This document shows positions 25,531-33,607 of a stretch of 64,000 bases of DNA, one piece after another (the stretch's first letter is position 1; each line of letters begins with the position of its first letter). The DNA is taken from assembly GCA_036705565.1 (NCBI GenBank), contig JAUBUY010000021.1, one strand, 5' to 3'. Under the pieces are notes generated by a model. That model saw only the letters and a program-made list of their open reading frames with translations, was not told where the DNA came from and did no database searches. The stretch comes from Microcoleus sp036705565 (lineage in GTDB: Bacteria; Cyanobacteriota; Cyanobacteriia; Cyanobacteriales; Microcoleaceae). The translations under genes were made by a program, and so were the position numbers.

Positions 25531-27609
25531 TCAAAACCCTGTTGGTGCGATCGGCTTAATGTCTGGGTCAAATCCTCCAACTTGATTGGTGCGAATTATC
25601 CACAAAAAAGCTCCTTGTTTTAATAAAACTTTGGCTATTTCATCTTGGGTTCGCCTCGGCAGCATTGTTCGGTAACTAATAGCAGTTTTTATCAGGGTTG
25701 CTATACCTGCAAAAAAGGTTTTTTTCAGTTCCGCATCAATCCCCGCCAATGTCGAATTTTTCCGCCAATCTGGACGAACAATTCCGAGGGGCATTAATAC
25801 TTTTTCTAAACTCTCTCCTAAAGCTACTAATTGGTGAAACCTTTTGCTTTGTGCGTCGGTGGGATGTGTTTTTAACCAGTCTTGAATCTGAGGATTTGAC
25901 TCTATTTCGGAAGTGATTTTTTTAATTGTGGCGTAAATTGCCTGACTTGAATCTTGGACGCAAGAAGTTGCTGGCGTGACTAAACTTGCGCCGGTGCCGT
26001 CTCCGCTGCGGTAGCGGGCCATCATGATATCTAGTTGCTGGTTTAATTCGGTTAAAGGTGACAAGGTGATGCCGTCAAAATCGTAGTCGCAACACACGCA
26101 GTCTAATTTACAGATGATATCGCAAACCGGGCGATCGCCCAACCAGCCGCGCTGCAAGTCTCCCATGTAGCTTTGCCATTTGCTGGAACCGGCAACAATT
26201 CCGTCGGGATTGTGGGCGTAAACTTGTTTGTATTCTATGTCAAAACGCAGTTCGCTGGTAAAGCGATCGCGCACTACTTTTGCTACTCCGAAAGCAAAAT
26301 GTCCGGTGACAATTCCCAGGGGTTGCCGTTCGCCTTTTTTGCCGCCGATACCCCCGAAACTGTGAATCACTATCCCGATATCTCCTTCTTGCCAAGGAGA
26401 GATTGAAGCGTTTTCTTTAGCGTCATTTGGGGTTAACAATACTATTTTTGCTTGCCCTTTTTGGGCTGGTGTATTTTCCCAATTTTGGCTGCTTAAATAA
26501 TCGATAGATTTTTTTAGTCCGAAATGTGTTTCATCTGGGATTAATTGGGCAATTTTGCGGGGTTCGATTGCCTGTACTACAAATATACTGTCTTCGTCTC
26601 TTTCGCCGTAAATGTACCAGCCTTCTGGATTTAAGGGCGATTGTTCGATTAGGTGATTGGTAGACCTCGCTACGCCATTTTTGTCTGGCTGTACTTGTGG
26701 AATCCGAATGATTTCGGCGGCGCCGTCAAATTGTTGAGATGTTTTGTTGAAATGCCGGACAATAAATTTGTCGCTGTCGCGTTCTTTTCGCTGTAAAATA
26801 GAGACTAAGGCGCAGAAACGTCCGATAATTTGTACTGGTTCGCGATCGATCGTGAGTTCCTGGCGATCGCTGCTGCTATAATGAATCGCAATCACCGGCC
26901 TCCGCAGCATCACAGTCACGCTGTCTTCAAGTCTGCTGCCTGCTAGAGTTTCTAAAGGCCCGACATTTCGCCAGCCGTTTAATCTATCTGGATGGATGTT
27001 GCCAGATTTTTGACTTTTTTGAGTTTCTTGTGTGAAGTTTATATCTTGACTGACTGCGTGGACAAAAAACTGTACTTCGCGATTTGTACTCCATTTCAAA
27101 AATGCTGTTTTGCCAATAAAGTTTTTATATTTTTTGGGTGCATTTATTACTTCAAAAAACACTGTGCCGTAGGGCAGCCGCTGTTCGTTTGATGGCAAAA
27201 TTAAGCGCCCGTGCCAAAGAGCGATCGGCTTGTAGAGATAGGCAACTGCTGCTGATTTTTCGCAGATTATCTCCGGCTCAATCGCTCTTGAAATATCGCT
27301 TTTGCCTCCAAAAATAGTAGCAGTTAAATTGCCGTCACTTTCTACGAATCTGGGTTCTAAAAAAACCTTTTCAGGTTCGGAAATATGAGCGGTTGAATTG
27401 CCCGTCTTTCTGGTGAACGAGCGTATAAAAAAATGGCGGTTTCCCTCCAATTTCGCTTGCAACCAATTAAGAAAAATCCGAATAAAAATAAAAGCTGTTA
27501 GACCGGAAATAACAGCCAGAACTATCAGCCCCAGGGTCAAAATGAATTGGTTAAAAGACTGACCTGACACTAGAAAAATTGTGGGCCATATCCAAGAAAA
27601 TGCCGCCAT
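25531..27609 (-). CDS. large conserved protein of unknown function, N-terminal membrane helix
   Basis: 692 residues. One clear transmembrane segment at about 19-50 (FNQFILTLGLIVLAVISGLTAFIFIRIFL) follows a shorter hydrophobic start; the rest looks cytoplasmic or periplasmic and soluble. Distinct blocks: GRLILPSNEQRLPYGTVFFEV, RLNGWRNVGPLETLAGSR, EGWYIYGERDEDSIFVVQAIEPR, EGDIGIVIHSFGGIGGKKGE, VTGHFAFGVAKVVRDRFTSELRFDIEYKQVYAHNPDGIVAGSSKWQSYMGDLQRGWLGDRPV, and a DCVCCDYDFDGITLSP segment. From memory these resemble the long extramembrane region of cyanobacterial proteins annotated as CAAX/Abi-type membrane proteases, but no such multi-helix protease domain is present here. It is 5 bp downstream of the next gene, a two-gene operon. 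Confidence 0.7.
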   Translation of the reverse strand: MAAFSWIWPTIFLVSGQSFNQFILTLGLIVLAVISGLTAFIFIRIFLNWLQAKLEGNRHFFIRSFTRKTGNSTAHISEPEKVFLEPRFVESDGNLTATIFGGKSDISRAIEPEIICEKSAAVAYLYKPIALWHGRLILPSNEQRLPYGTVFFEVINAPKKYKNFIGKTAFLKWSTNREVQFFVHAVSQDINFTQETQKSQKSGNIHPDRLNGWRNVGPLETLAGSRLEDSVTVMLRRPVIAIHYSSSDRQELTIDREPVQIIGRFCALVSILQRKERDSDKFIVRHFNKTSQQFDGAAEIIRIPQVQPDKNGVARSTNHLIEQSPLNPEGWYIYGERDEDSIFVVQAIEPRKIAQLIPDETHFGLKKSIDYLSSQNWENTPAQKGQAKIVLLTPNDAKENASISPWQEGDIGIVIHSFGGIGGKKGERQPLGIVTGHFAFGVAKVVRDRFTSELRFDIEYKQVYAHNPDGIVAGSSKWQSYMGDLQRGWLGDRPVCDIICKLDCVCCDYDFDGITLSPLTELNQQLDIMMARYRSGDGTGASLVTPATSCVQDSSQAIYATIKKITSEIESNPQIQDWLKTHPTDAQSKRFHQLVALGESLEKVLMPLGIVRPDWRKNSTLAGIDAELKKTFFAGIATLIKTAISYRTMLPRRTQDEIAKVLLKQGAFLWIIRTNQVGGFDPDIKPIAPTGF

Positions 27610-27614
27610 AATAT

Positions 27615-28286
27615 CTAAAAACGAGTTTTAGGTTCGATCCAGTCTGTGCTGGCTTGACTGCCGAAAACTAGGGGTTTGTCCTCGGTGACTGCTACTGTTT
27701 GCCCTGTCATATCCACTGCACAAAGAGGCCAAGATCGATCGCCCAAATTGCCGGCGCGGAACAGAACTTTTCCGGGACAAACTTGACTCCAACCCAACAA
27801 TACAGCATGAGTGTAAAGACTGCGAGCGGGAGCAACGGTATAAGTATAATTATCATTTTTGTCCCAAATGACACCGTAGTCGGACATATCGGAAGAGTTG
27901 AAAAGTGCTTCAAATTCGCGGGCGAGAATCCGGGAACCGTCTTGATTCCAAGAAACAGGCACTAAAATGGCGATCGTCCCGGACATATCTGTATCATCGC
28001 TAGCATACATCCCACTTTCGGCCAGTGGCGAAGCAGCCGCCACTGTTTGCAGTTCGCCGGTTTTGAGATTTTCCACAAACATGACGCTGCTAACCCGACA
28101 TCGGGAGAATTCCGGCTGTACTTGCAACTCAATTCGACTGTAAGCTGCGTATTGGCCGTTAGTTGATACTAGAGATGGACTGCGATAATAGCGGAGGCCT
28201 GTGCCTGCAGTGGAGCTCACTTTAGCATGAGTGGCACTAATCCACTCCCAAGGAACGGGATAAGGGCTATTTAAAGGGTCAGTCAT
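27615..28286 (-). CDS. conserved hypothetical protein, 223 aa
   Basis: The ATG at 28286 gives MTDPLNSPYPVPWEWISATHAKVSS; a frame 19 codons longer lacks support. No signal peptide or membrane helix. Beta-rich sequence with regularly spaced blocks (LRYYRSPSLVSTNGQYAAYSRIELQVQP, SVMFVENLKTGELQTV, SGTIAILVPVSWNQDGSRILAREFEALF, HAVLLGWSQVCPGKVLFRAGNLG) resembling blades of a WD40/TolB-type beta-propeller, too short for a full one. First gene of a unit with the 692-aa protein (5-bp gap). Function unknown; the tight coupling suggests a shared role. Confidence 0.65.
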   Translation of the reverse strand: MTDPLNSPYPVPWEWISATHAKVSSTAGTGLRYYRSPSLVSTNGQYAAYSRIELQVQPEFSRCRVSSVMFVENLKTGELQTVAAASPLAESGMYASDDTDMSGTIAILVPVSWNQDGSRILAREFEALFNSSDMSDYGVIWDKNDNYTYTVAPARSLYTHAVLLGWSQVCPGKVLFRAGNLGDRSWPLCAVDMTGQTVAVTEDKPLVFGSQASTDWIEPKTRF

Positions 28287-28333
28287 CGGTTTTTTTTCCA
28301 AAAGTTTTACTGAATTATCCAACAGATTCAGGC

Positions 28334-28380
28334 TGGCACGCAACGGACTAGAAACCAGGTTTCTAGTCCGTTGCGTGCCA
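28334..28380. repeat. perfect 47-bp palindrome in a divergent promoter region
   Basis: Arms 28334-28356 and 28358-28380 are perfect 23-bp inverted repeats around one base (28357); the inner part reads ACTAGAAACC-A-GGTTTCTAGT. It lies 48 bp upstream of the 223-aa gene (-) and 146 bp upstream of the OmpA-like gene (+). Confidence 0.85.
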
Positions 28381-28525
28381 CCAAACCACAGATTTATATA
28401 AACCGGGTTTCTTTTTTATATTTTAGATTGGAGGACAAATCTCAAATCTCAAATCTCAAATTTCAAATCGGATAGGTAAGATAGTATCGAAATTAATGTG
28501 GTCTGTACACCGAGAGGGATGAAAT

Positions 28526-29461
28526 ATGACGCGATCTTTTAACCAAAAACCTTCAATCCCCCCCACTCGCGTCTCCAAGTCGCGGGGAAAAGGTTTGCTT
28601 GTACTGTCGCTGATTTTTCGACTGCTGCTGCTGGGGGTGGGTAGCGGTTTTGCGTGGGTTTTGGGGATGGCGATCGCTCAAATTTATCCGTCAGGGGCGA
28701 CGGAAATGCCGATCGCAGAGAGATTGCTGCGTGTAACTCAAAATTTGACCTCCAGCCCGAAACGCGCCCCAGCAACGCCAATTCCGGCACTCCCGCCACC
28801 AACCGCTACACCGACTCCCCAGTCAACAGTCAGTCCTGCCCAGAGAGAGAAATTGCAGTCGGATTTGAGACAGTTGCAGGGCGAACTCAACGCGCTGATT
28901 GGTCGCACTGCCGCTTTGGAGAGTCAGTTGGGCAGCAGCCGCCCGACGGAAACTTTGGAAAAGCGTTTGCAGTTGATGTCGCGGGAATTGGCGGGGCCGG
29001 AAACGGCGGCAACTCCTGTTCCGCCTTTACCGGCGATCGGCAGCAGCCCCAGTCTGAACCCTGAAACGGTGAATACTGCGCCACAGAATGCCAATAATCC
29101 GGTGTTTGGGGGAGATGGGCTGATGGTGACTCTGCCCAGCGATGTTTTGTTTGATACTGGCAGCATTTCTTTGCGCGCGGGCACAAGTGCGATTTTGGAC
29201 AATTTGGTGGCGGAGTTGGGCAATCACGAGGGGGCAACTGTGCGGGTTGCGGGCCACACTGACGACGCGGGGGAAGCGGCGGATAATCGCAATGTGTCGT
29301 TTGCCCGGGCTCAGGCTGTGGTGCAGTATTTGTCTGGTGTGCTCGGTCAGAAGTATCATTGGGTGGCGATCGGCTATGGGGAAAGTCGCCCTTCGGTAGA
29401 CAATAGTTCTGATACTAATCGGCAGCGCAACCGCCGCATTGAGGTGGCAATTAGTCCTTAG
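28526..29461 (+). CDS. OmpA-family peptidoglycan-binding protein
   Basis: 311 residues. An uncleaved-looking membrane anchor (about 23-51, GLLVLSLIFRLLLLGVGSGFAWVLGMAIAQ) is followed by a Pro/Thr-rich stretch, a short coiled coil (EKLQSDLRQLQGELNALIGRTAALESQL, ~107-135), a second Pro-rich linker and a C-terminal OmpA/MotB-type domain (~198-311): LPSDVLFDTGSISLRAGT, VRVAGHTDDAG, NRNVSFARAQAVVQYL, NRQRNRRIEVAI. The Asp and Arg that bind meso-diaminopimelate in the OmpA family appear present (HTDDAG, NRRIEV). It probably ties the inner membrane to the wall. Transcribed alone; ATG at 28526 with GAGGGA upstream. Confidence 0.88.
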   Translation: MTRSFNQKPSIPPTRVSKSRGKGLLVLSLIFRLLLLGVGSGFAWVLGMAIAQIYPSGATEMPIAERLLRVTQNLTSSPKRAPATPIPALPPPTATPTPQSTVSPAQREKLQSDLRQLQGELNALIGRTAALESQLGSSRPTETLEKRLQLMSRELAGPETAATPVPPLPAIGSSPSLNPETVNTAPQNANNPVFGGDGLMVTLPSDVLFDTGSISLRAGTSAILDNLVAELGNHEGATVRVAGHTDDAGEAADNRNVSFARAQAVVQYLSGVLGQKYHWVAIGYGESRPSVDNSSDTNRQRNRRIEVAISP

Positions 29462-29999
29462 TTTTTAGTCATCAGTCATCAGTTATCAGTCGGCAGACTT
29501 GTAGATACTGTTGAAGTGTTAATGGTAGCGATCGAATAATTGGAGTCAATCGATTTTAGATTTTAGATTTTAGATTTTAGATTGACTTGCGCGAGATAAA
29601 TGCGGGGGCAATAAGTGATTTTCGATTTTCGATTTTGGATTGATTCCACGGATAAATAACGTGGCGGGTACCACATGAAGAAATTCGTGGTCATATCACA
29701 TCCGGTTGAACCGGAATGATTTAACCGCAGAGGGCACAGAGGACGCGGAGGAAGAGAAGAGAGAGATGAATAATTCCGATGCCAACGGGTTTGATATCGA
29801 ACGGCTTCTGGGATGTTAAAATTGCTGTTGTGAATTTAAGATCAAACCTGGCAACTACGGAATTATACCCAAGTACGAGTGTCCCCGCGATCGGTCACGT
29901 AAGCGCTGAACTCCGAAAATTATTATTCCGATGCCAACAGAAACGATATAAATTGTATGTTTCAATTCCCTACTCCCCTTCTCCTCTTCTCCCCTGCTG
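29462..29999. repeat. spacer with composite repeat copy II
   Basis: AGTCATC-type heptamers at about 29464-29490, then composite repeat copy II at 29546-29693 in inverse orientation (heptamers (ATTTTAG), GAGATAAATGCGGGGG, (GATTTTC), CACGGATAAAT, GAAATTCGTGGTCA). The remaining ~300 bp to the AI-2E gene hold nothing I recognise. Confidence 0.7.
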
Positions 30000-31109
30000 T
30001 CACGCCGAAGGTGTAAGAGGTGGCAAGTCAGAATTATTTTTAGCCCGATCTATTGCCTCTCGATGTTCGCTCCTAAGTTTCGGTTTTAAATACAAGTTCT
30101 CAATCAAAGCTGCCACTCCCGCAAACCAAGGCGGCACAATTACTGCCCCAATAATTCCTAATACTTGAACGCCTCCCAATACAGACAGCAATTGATATAA
30201 AGGATGCACACCAACCGAGGAACCAACCAGCAAAGGATCGAGTACGTAAGTTTCTAAATTCTGGATAATTACAAATAACAGTAATACCCACAAAAGTACC
30301 CAGCCACCTTTAGCTAATGCTACAATTAATGCTGGTACTGCTCCCAATACTGGGCCGATGAACGGAATCAAGTTTGTCACACCTGCGATCGCACCCAAGC
30401 CTAAAGCAAATTCCGGCATTCCCAAAATGCTTAAACCTGTGGTAATAAATATCCCTAAAATGCCCGAAACTAACACTCGCCCGCGAATATAGCTCCCCAT
30501 TCTTTGACCAATTGGCGCCACTTGTGCGGCTAATCTTGTATCCCAAGGTTTTGGGAAAAATTGCACCAAACTTTTGATTAATGTGTCGCTGTCGGCAACC
30601 ATGTAACCGGAAATAAATAATGCTAAAACTAAGCTGAAAAAACCGCCTAGAATGCCTCTGGTTAAACTGTACGATCGCAAAACCAGTTGTTGACTCGATC
30701 GAATCAGCCAATTAGTCAGCGATTGAGTGTCCACCAGACCCACCAAGGTTGGGGCGTCGTCGGTTAGGCGACTCAATAGATTAGTTGCCACAGTTCGCAA
30801 ACTTTCGACATAAACTGGTAACTGCCGCAGCAGTAACTCTATTTGTTCGATGACTGTGGGCCCGATTAACACTACCGTCCCGCTAAATCCACCGATGAGA
30901 GTTAAATAAACCATAATCACCGCCAGCCAGCGGGGAACCCGCATCGTTTGGGCCCAATTAACGATCGGGACGATCGAAGCAGCCAGCACAACTGATATCA
31001 TCAGAATTACTAGCAGGCTCCGCAATTGCCACAGCAGCACTAGCAGCAAGGACGATGCTACAATTAGCAGCAAGTTAGGTAAAGAAATGGTAATCCGCTG
31101 TTCTGACAT
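30000..31109 (-). CDS. AI-2E family transporter (PF01594-type permease)
   Basis: 369 residues from the ATG at 31109 (MSEQRITISLPNLLLIV); a longer frame starting at 31157 is unlikely. Eight or so membrane helices with the family blocks WLAVIMVYLTLIGGFSGTVVLIGPTVIEQIELLLRQLP, IGQRMGSYIRGRVLVSGILGIFITTGLSILG, LIPFIGPVLGAVPALIVAL, LDPLLVGSSVGVHPLYQLLSVLGGVQVLGIIGAVIVPP. The family contains TqsA (autoinducer-2 export) and Na+/H+ antiporters, so the substrate cannot be predicted. It reads away from the toxin-antitoxin pair and is probably monocistronic. Confidence 0.9.
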   Translation of the reverse strand: MSEQRITISLPNLLLIVASSLLLVLLWQLRSLLVILMISVVLAASIVPIVNWAQTMRVPRWLAVIMVYLTLIGGFSGTVVLIGPTVIEQIELLLRQLPVYVESLRTVATNLLSRLTDDAPTLVGLVDTQSLTNWLIRSSQQLVLRSYSLTRGILGGFFSLVLALFISGYMVADSDTLIKSLVQFFPKPWDTRLAAQVAPIGQRMGSYIRGRVLVSGILGIFITTGLSILGMPEFALGLGAIAGVTNLIPFIGPVLGAVPALIVALAKGGWVLLWVLLLFVIIQNLETYVLDPLLVGSSVGVHPLYQLLSVLGGVQVLGIIGAVIVPPWFAGVAALIENLYLKPKLRSEHREAIDRAKNNSDLPPLTPSA

Positions 31110-31205
31110 GATTATTCTGACAAAATTGAGTAATGATATTGTTGTCGATCGTGTCACTCTCTATTTTATGATAAACGATATGATATAAATAATATAATTA
31201 AGATT

Positions 31206-31595
31206 ATGAAGTCGCTCTTAAAACCCGTTGAATGGATCGGCAGTTCCCGTGACGACTTGCGCGACTTTCCTGAAGATGTTCAGCAAATTATGGGTTTTGC
31301 TTTGTACCGCGCTCAACTGGGTAAAAAGCATCCTGATGCTAAACCGCTTAAAGGATTTAAAGGTGCTGGCGTTCTAGAAATTGTTGAAAATTTTGATGGA
31401 GACACTTACCGAGCTGTATATACCGTAAAATTTGAAGGAATAGTCTATATTCTTCATGCTTTTCAAAAAAAATCAAAGCAGGGAATTGCTACCCCCAAGC
31501 AAGATATAGATTTGATTGAATCTCGACTTAAGCGTGCCAAAGAACACTACAAAAAATATTTAGAACAGCAAGAAGTGGAGGAACAAAATGACTGA
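31206..31595 (+). CDS. HigB/RelE-like toxin (Gp49-like family)
   Basis: A 129-aa protein of the phage-derived Gp49-like (PF05973) branch of RelE/HigB toxins, which cleave mRNA on the ribosome. Visible: VEWIGSSRDDLRDFPEDVQQIMGFALYRAQLGKKHPDAKPLKGFKGAGVLEIVENFDGDTYRAVYTVKFEGIVYILHAFQKKSKQGIATP, the complete fold with the basic HAFQKKSK motif. The C-terminus is a charged helix. It overlaps the antitoxin gene by 8 bp; toxin-first order is typical of HigBA. Probably an intact, regulated type II module with autoregulation by the antitoxin. Confidence 0.9.
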   Translation: MKSLLKPVEWIGSSRDDLRDFPEDVQQIMGFALYRAQLGKKHPDAKPLKGFKGAGVLEIVENFDGDTYRAVYTVKFEGIVYILHAFQKKSKQGIATPKQDIDLIESRLKRAKEHYKKYLEQQEVEEQND

Positions 31596-31917
31596 AAAAA
31601 TAAAAGTGCATTCCAGTAGTGGAAATGTTTTTGCTGATTTAGGGCTACCCAATCCAGAGGAATTACTGATTAAGGCAGAACTAGCTCATCAGATTAGTGA
31701 ATTAATTTCGGAACGCCAACTAACCCAGAACCAAGCAGCAAAGCTATTAGGAATCGATCGACCTACACTCTCAGCATTGATGCGCGGTAAATTATTAGAT
31801 TTCTCTACGGAACGCCTATTTCGTTTTCTCAACGCACTCGGCAGCAACGTAGAGATTAGGATTGCCCACTCGCCACCAAATGTTCAAGCTAAAACTCACA
31901 TTGTCGTAGCATCATAA
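31588..31917 (+). CDS. HigA-like antitoxin, XRE-type helix-turn-helix
   Basis: 109 residues. The central region ELISERQLTQNQAAKLLGIDRPTLSALMRGKLLDFSTERLFRFLNALG is a Cro/C1-type helix-turn-helix (residues ~35-85) of the HTH_37 kind normally paired with Gp49-like toxins. The N-terminal SSGNVFADLGLPNPEELLIKAEL is family-typical. It should bind and neutralise the overlapping toxin and repress the shared promoter. ATG at 31588 inside the toxin gene. Confidence 0.9.
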   Translation: MTEKIKVHSSSGNVFADLGLPNPEELLIKAELAHQISELISERQLTQNQAAKLLGIDRPTLSALMRGKLLDFSTERLFRFLNALGSNVEIRIAHSPPNVQAKTHIVVAS

Positions 31918-31950
31918 GTAAACAAACAAGTAAAAAATTAAAAGATTAAT

Positions 31951-32907
31951 ATGCAATCACCACCTTCAAATAAAGATTTGTCAACCATTTCATCTATAAA
32001 ATCACCAACGCTGTTTTACGAATGGCAAAACTATCGCTGTGCTTATGATGTTTATAACCCAACTACTGCGACAGAAGATAGCATCCCTTTGTTATTAATT
32101 CACCCGATAGGAGTTGGTTTGTCAAGAATCTTTTGGCATAGATTTTGTGAGAGTTGGTACAAAGCAGGGAACAGTAATCCAATTTATAATCCCGACCTTT
32201 TGGGCTGCGGCGATTGCGAAATGCCGGCTGTGGCCTGCTATCCTGACGATTGGGCGGCACAGTTGCAGTATTTCTTGGAAACTGTAGTCAAAAAACCTGC
32301 GATCGTCCTCGTGCAAGGTGCTTTACTGTCTGTAGGCTTGGCTTTAGCAAAAAAGCAGCAGGAAAGCGGCTCAAATTTAATTCGCGGCTTAGTTCTCGCA
32401 GGGCCTCCAGCTTGGGCGGTGATGAACAAACATTCGACAGAAAGACAGCAAAGAATTGTCTGGAATTTGTTAAATTCTCCCCTGGGAAACGCTTTTTACC
32501 GCTACGCCAGACGCGCTGAGTTTTTGCGTTCTTTTTCTGTGAAACAACTGTTTGGCGATGCGGCACAAGTTGACAGCGAATGGTTGGATGCTTTGCAGGC
32601 TGGGGCGGCCAATCCTGACAGCCGTCACGCGGTTTTCTCGTTTTTAGCGGGGTTTTGGCGCCAGGATTATAGTAACACGATTCAAAAGTTCGATCGACCT
32701 GCACTCATTGTCATGGGAGAAAAAGCCTCAAGCATCAGTCAAGCGGGTAAGGAAGAGAAACCGGATGAAAGATTAGCGCAATATTTAGCTTATTTTCCCA
32801 ATGGGGAAGGTTTATTAATGCCGGGGCGCAATGTTTTGCCCTATGAATCCACCGCAGAATTTGTCGCGGCTGTTGCCGAATTTGTGAACAAGTTAAATAA
32901 AACTTAA
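31951..32907 (+). CDS. alpha/beta-hydrolase-fold protein lacking the serine nucleophile
   Basis: 318 residues with an alpha/beta-hydrolase fold. The oxyanion loop HPIGVGLS (51-58) and the strand LLLIHP are present. The nucleophile elbow, normally G-x-S-x-G, reads QGALLSVG (122-129), with Leu where the catalytic Ser should be; the late acid/His region (PALIVMGEKAS, LLMPGRNVLPYESTAEFVAAVAEF) also lacks a clear catalytic His. I recall similar QGAL-type sequences in cyanobacterial homologues, so this is probably a conserved non-canonical branch rather than a decayed gene. Starts 33 bp after the antitoxin on the same strand; read-through from the toxin-antitoxin promoter is possible. Confidence 0.8.
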   Translation: MQSPPSNKDLSTISSIKSPTLFYEWQNYRCAYDVYNPTTATEDSIPLLLIHPIGVGLSRIFWHRFCESWYKAGNSNPIYNPDLLGCGDCEMPAVACYPDDWAAQLQYFLETVVKKPAIVLVQGALLSVGLALAKKQQESGSNLIRGLVLAGPPAWAVMNKHSTERQQRIVWNLLNSPLGNAFYRYARRAEFLRSFSVKQLFGDAAQVDSEWLDALQAGAANPDSRHAVFSFLAGFWRQDYSNTIQKFDRPALIVMGEKASSISQAGKEEKPDERLAQYLAYFPNGEGLLMPGRNVLPYESTAEFVAAVAEFVNKLNKT

Positions 32908-33020
32908 ATCTATTTGTGGAGTTATTATCTAATAATAACTGATATCGTTTCCGGTTGCATCGGTATTGTTCAAATACTCAACAGTTAACAGTCAACAGTC
33001 AACAGTCAGAACCAGTTGTC

Positions 33021-33248
33021 TCATGCTTCCGGCTCGTCCAAAGACTGGCGTAATGTTGCAATAACATCCTCGGCTGACTGGTGTCGAAATTTGCCTGTAC
33101 GGAAATCAGCTAAGGTTCGTTGGGCATCAGCAGCTATTTCCGCGCGGACACTCTCGCGGTGACGGTTTTGCAGGATTTTTATCAGCATTTCCTGCTGTTC
33201 GTAGGACAGTTGTAAAGCAGTTTCTAGCACTTGGTCGAGGGTATTCAT
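33021..33248 (-). CDS. small antitoxin-type protein without adjacent toxin
   Basis: 75 residues: MNTLDQVLETALQLSYEQQEMLIKILQNRHRESVRAEIAADAQRTLADFRTGKF...SAEDVIATLRQSLDE. This pattern is common in cyanobacteria directly upstream of RelE/ParE-type toxin genes, where it serves as the antitoxin (from memory). Here the downstream sequence (32908-33020) is only spacer with ACAGTCA heptamers and then the 3' end of a convergent gene, so no toxin partner is present. It is either an orphan antitoxin left after toxin loss or a stand-alone regulator. Confidence 0.7.
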   Translation of the reverse strand: MNTLDQVLETALQLSYEQQEMLIKILQNRHRESVRAEIAADAQRTLADFRTGKFRHQSAEDVIATLRQSLDEPEA

Positions 33249-33359
33249 AGAGCTAGGCTATTACCTCTAAGGTTGAACAAATTGCGAAGTTGAGTAAATT
33301 ATATCGCTTATTCAAAGACTAGGCTACACTAAAAAAAATGTACTAAACTCGGTTTGGTC

Positions 33360-33551
33360 ATGAGCGATCGCAAAATCATTACGATCGAACCAGGTAAACG
33401 CGGTGGAAAGCCTTGCATCAGGCGAATGCGAATTACCGTTTATGATGTGTTGGGTTGGCTGGCTGCGGGAATGTCTCACGCAGAGATTCTAGACGATTTT
33501 CCAGAGTTGACGGAGGAAGACATTAGAGCGTGTTTAGAATTCGGCGGTTGA
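33360..33551 (+). CDS. DUF433 antitoxin-type protein, apparently shortened at its 3' end
   Basis: 63 residues from the ATG at 33360: the DUF433 core ITIEPGKRGGKPCIRRMRITVYDVLGWLAAGMSHAEILDDFPELTEEDIRACLEF is complete. It then ends abruptly in Gly-Gly-stop, where DUF433 proteins usually continue for another 10-20 residues (ACLAYAAE-type). The stop codon lies in the arm of a palindromic repeat (33546-33607). DUF433 antitoxins normally precede a PIN-like DUF5615 toxin gene; none is present. So the 3' end and the toxin were probably replaced by the repeat and the convergent cysS. Confidence 0.75.
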   Translation: MSDRKIITIEPGKRGGKPCIRRMRITVYDVLGWLAAGMSHAEILDDFPELTEEDIRACLEFGG

Positions 33552-33607
33552 AACCGCTTCTTGTCAAACAAAGTCTGCCTCCGCAGACTATGAATTTAGT
33601 TTCAACC
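33546..33607. repeat. 62-bp palindromic element providing both stop codons
   Basis: GGTTGAAAC (33546-33554) and its inverse GTTTCAACC (33599-33607) bound an element with an inner hairpin GTCTGCCTCCGCAGAC. The TGA in each arm is the stop codon of the gene on that side: DUF433 (33549-33551, +) and cysS (33602-33604, -). It can also act as a hairpin terminator for both. Confidence 0.75.

Noticed and set aside
28539..29359. Several minus- and plus-strand frames over the OmpA gene
   Set aside because: Shadows caused by GC-rich codons; the OmpA frame has clear domain motifs.
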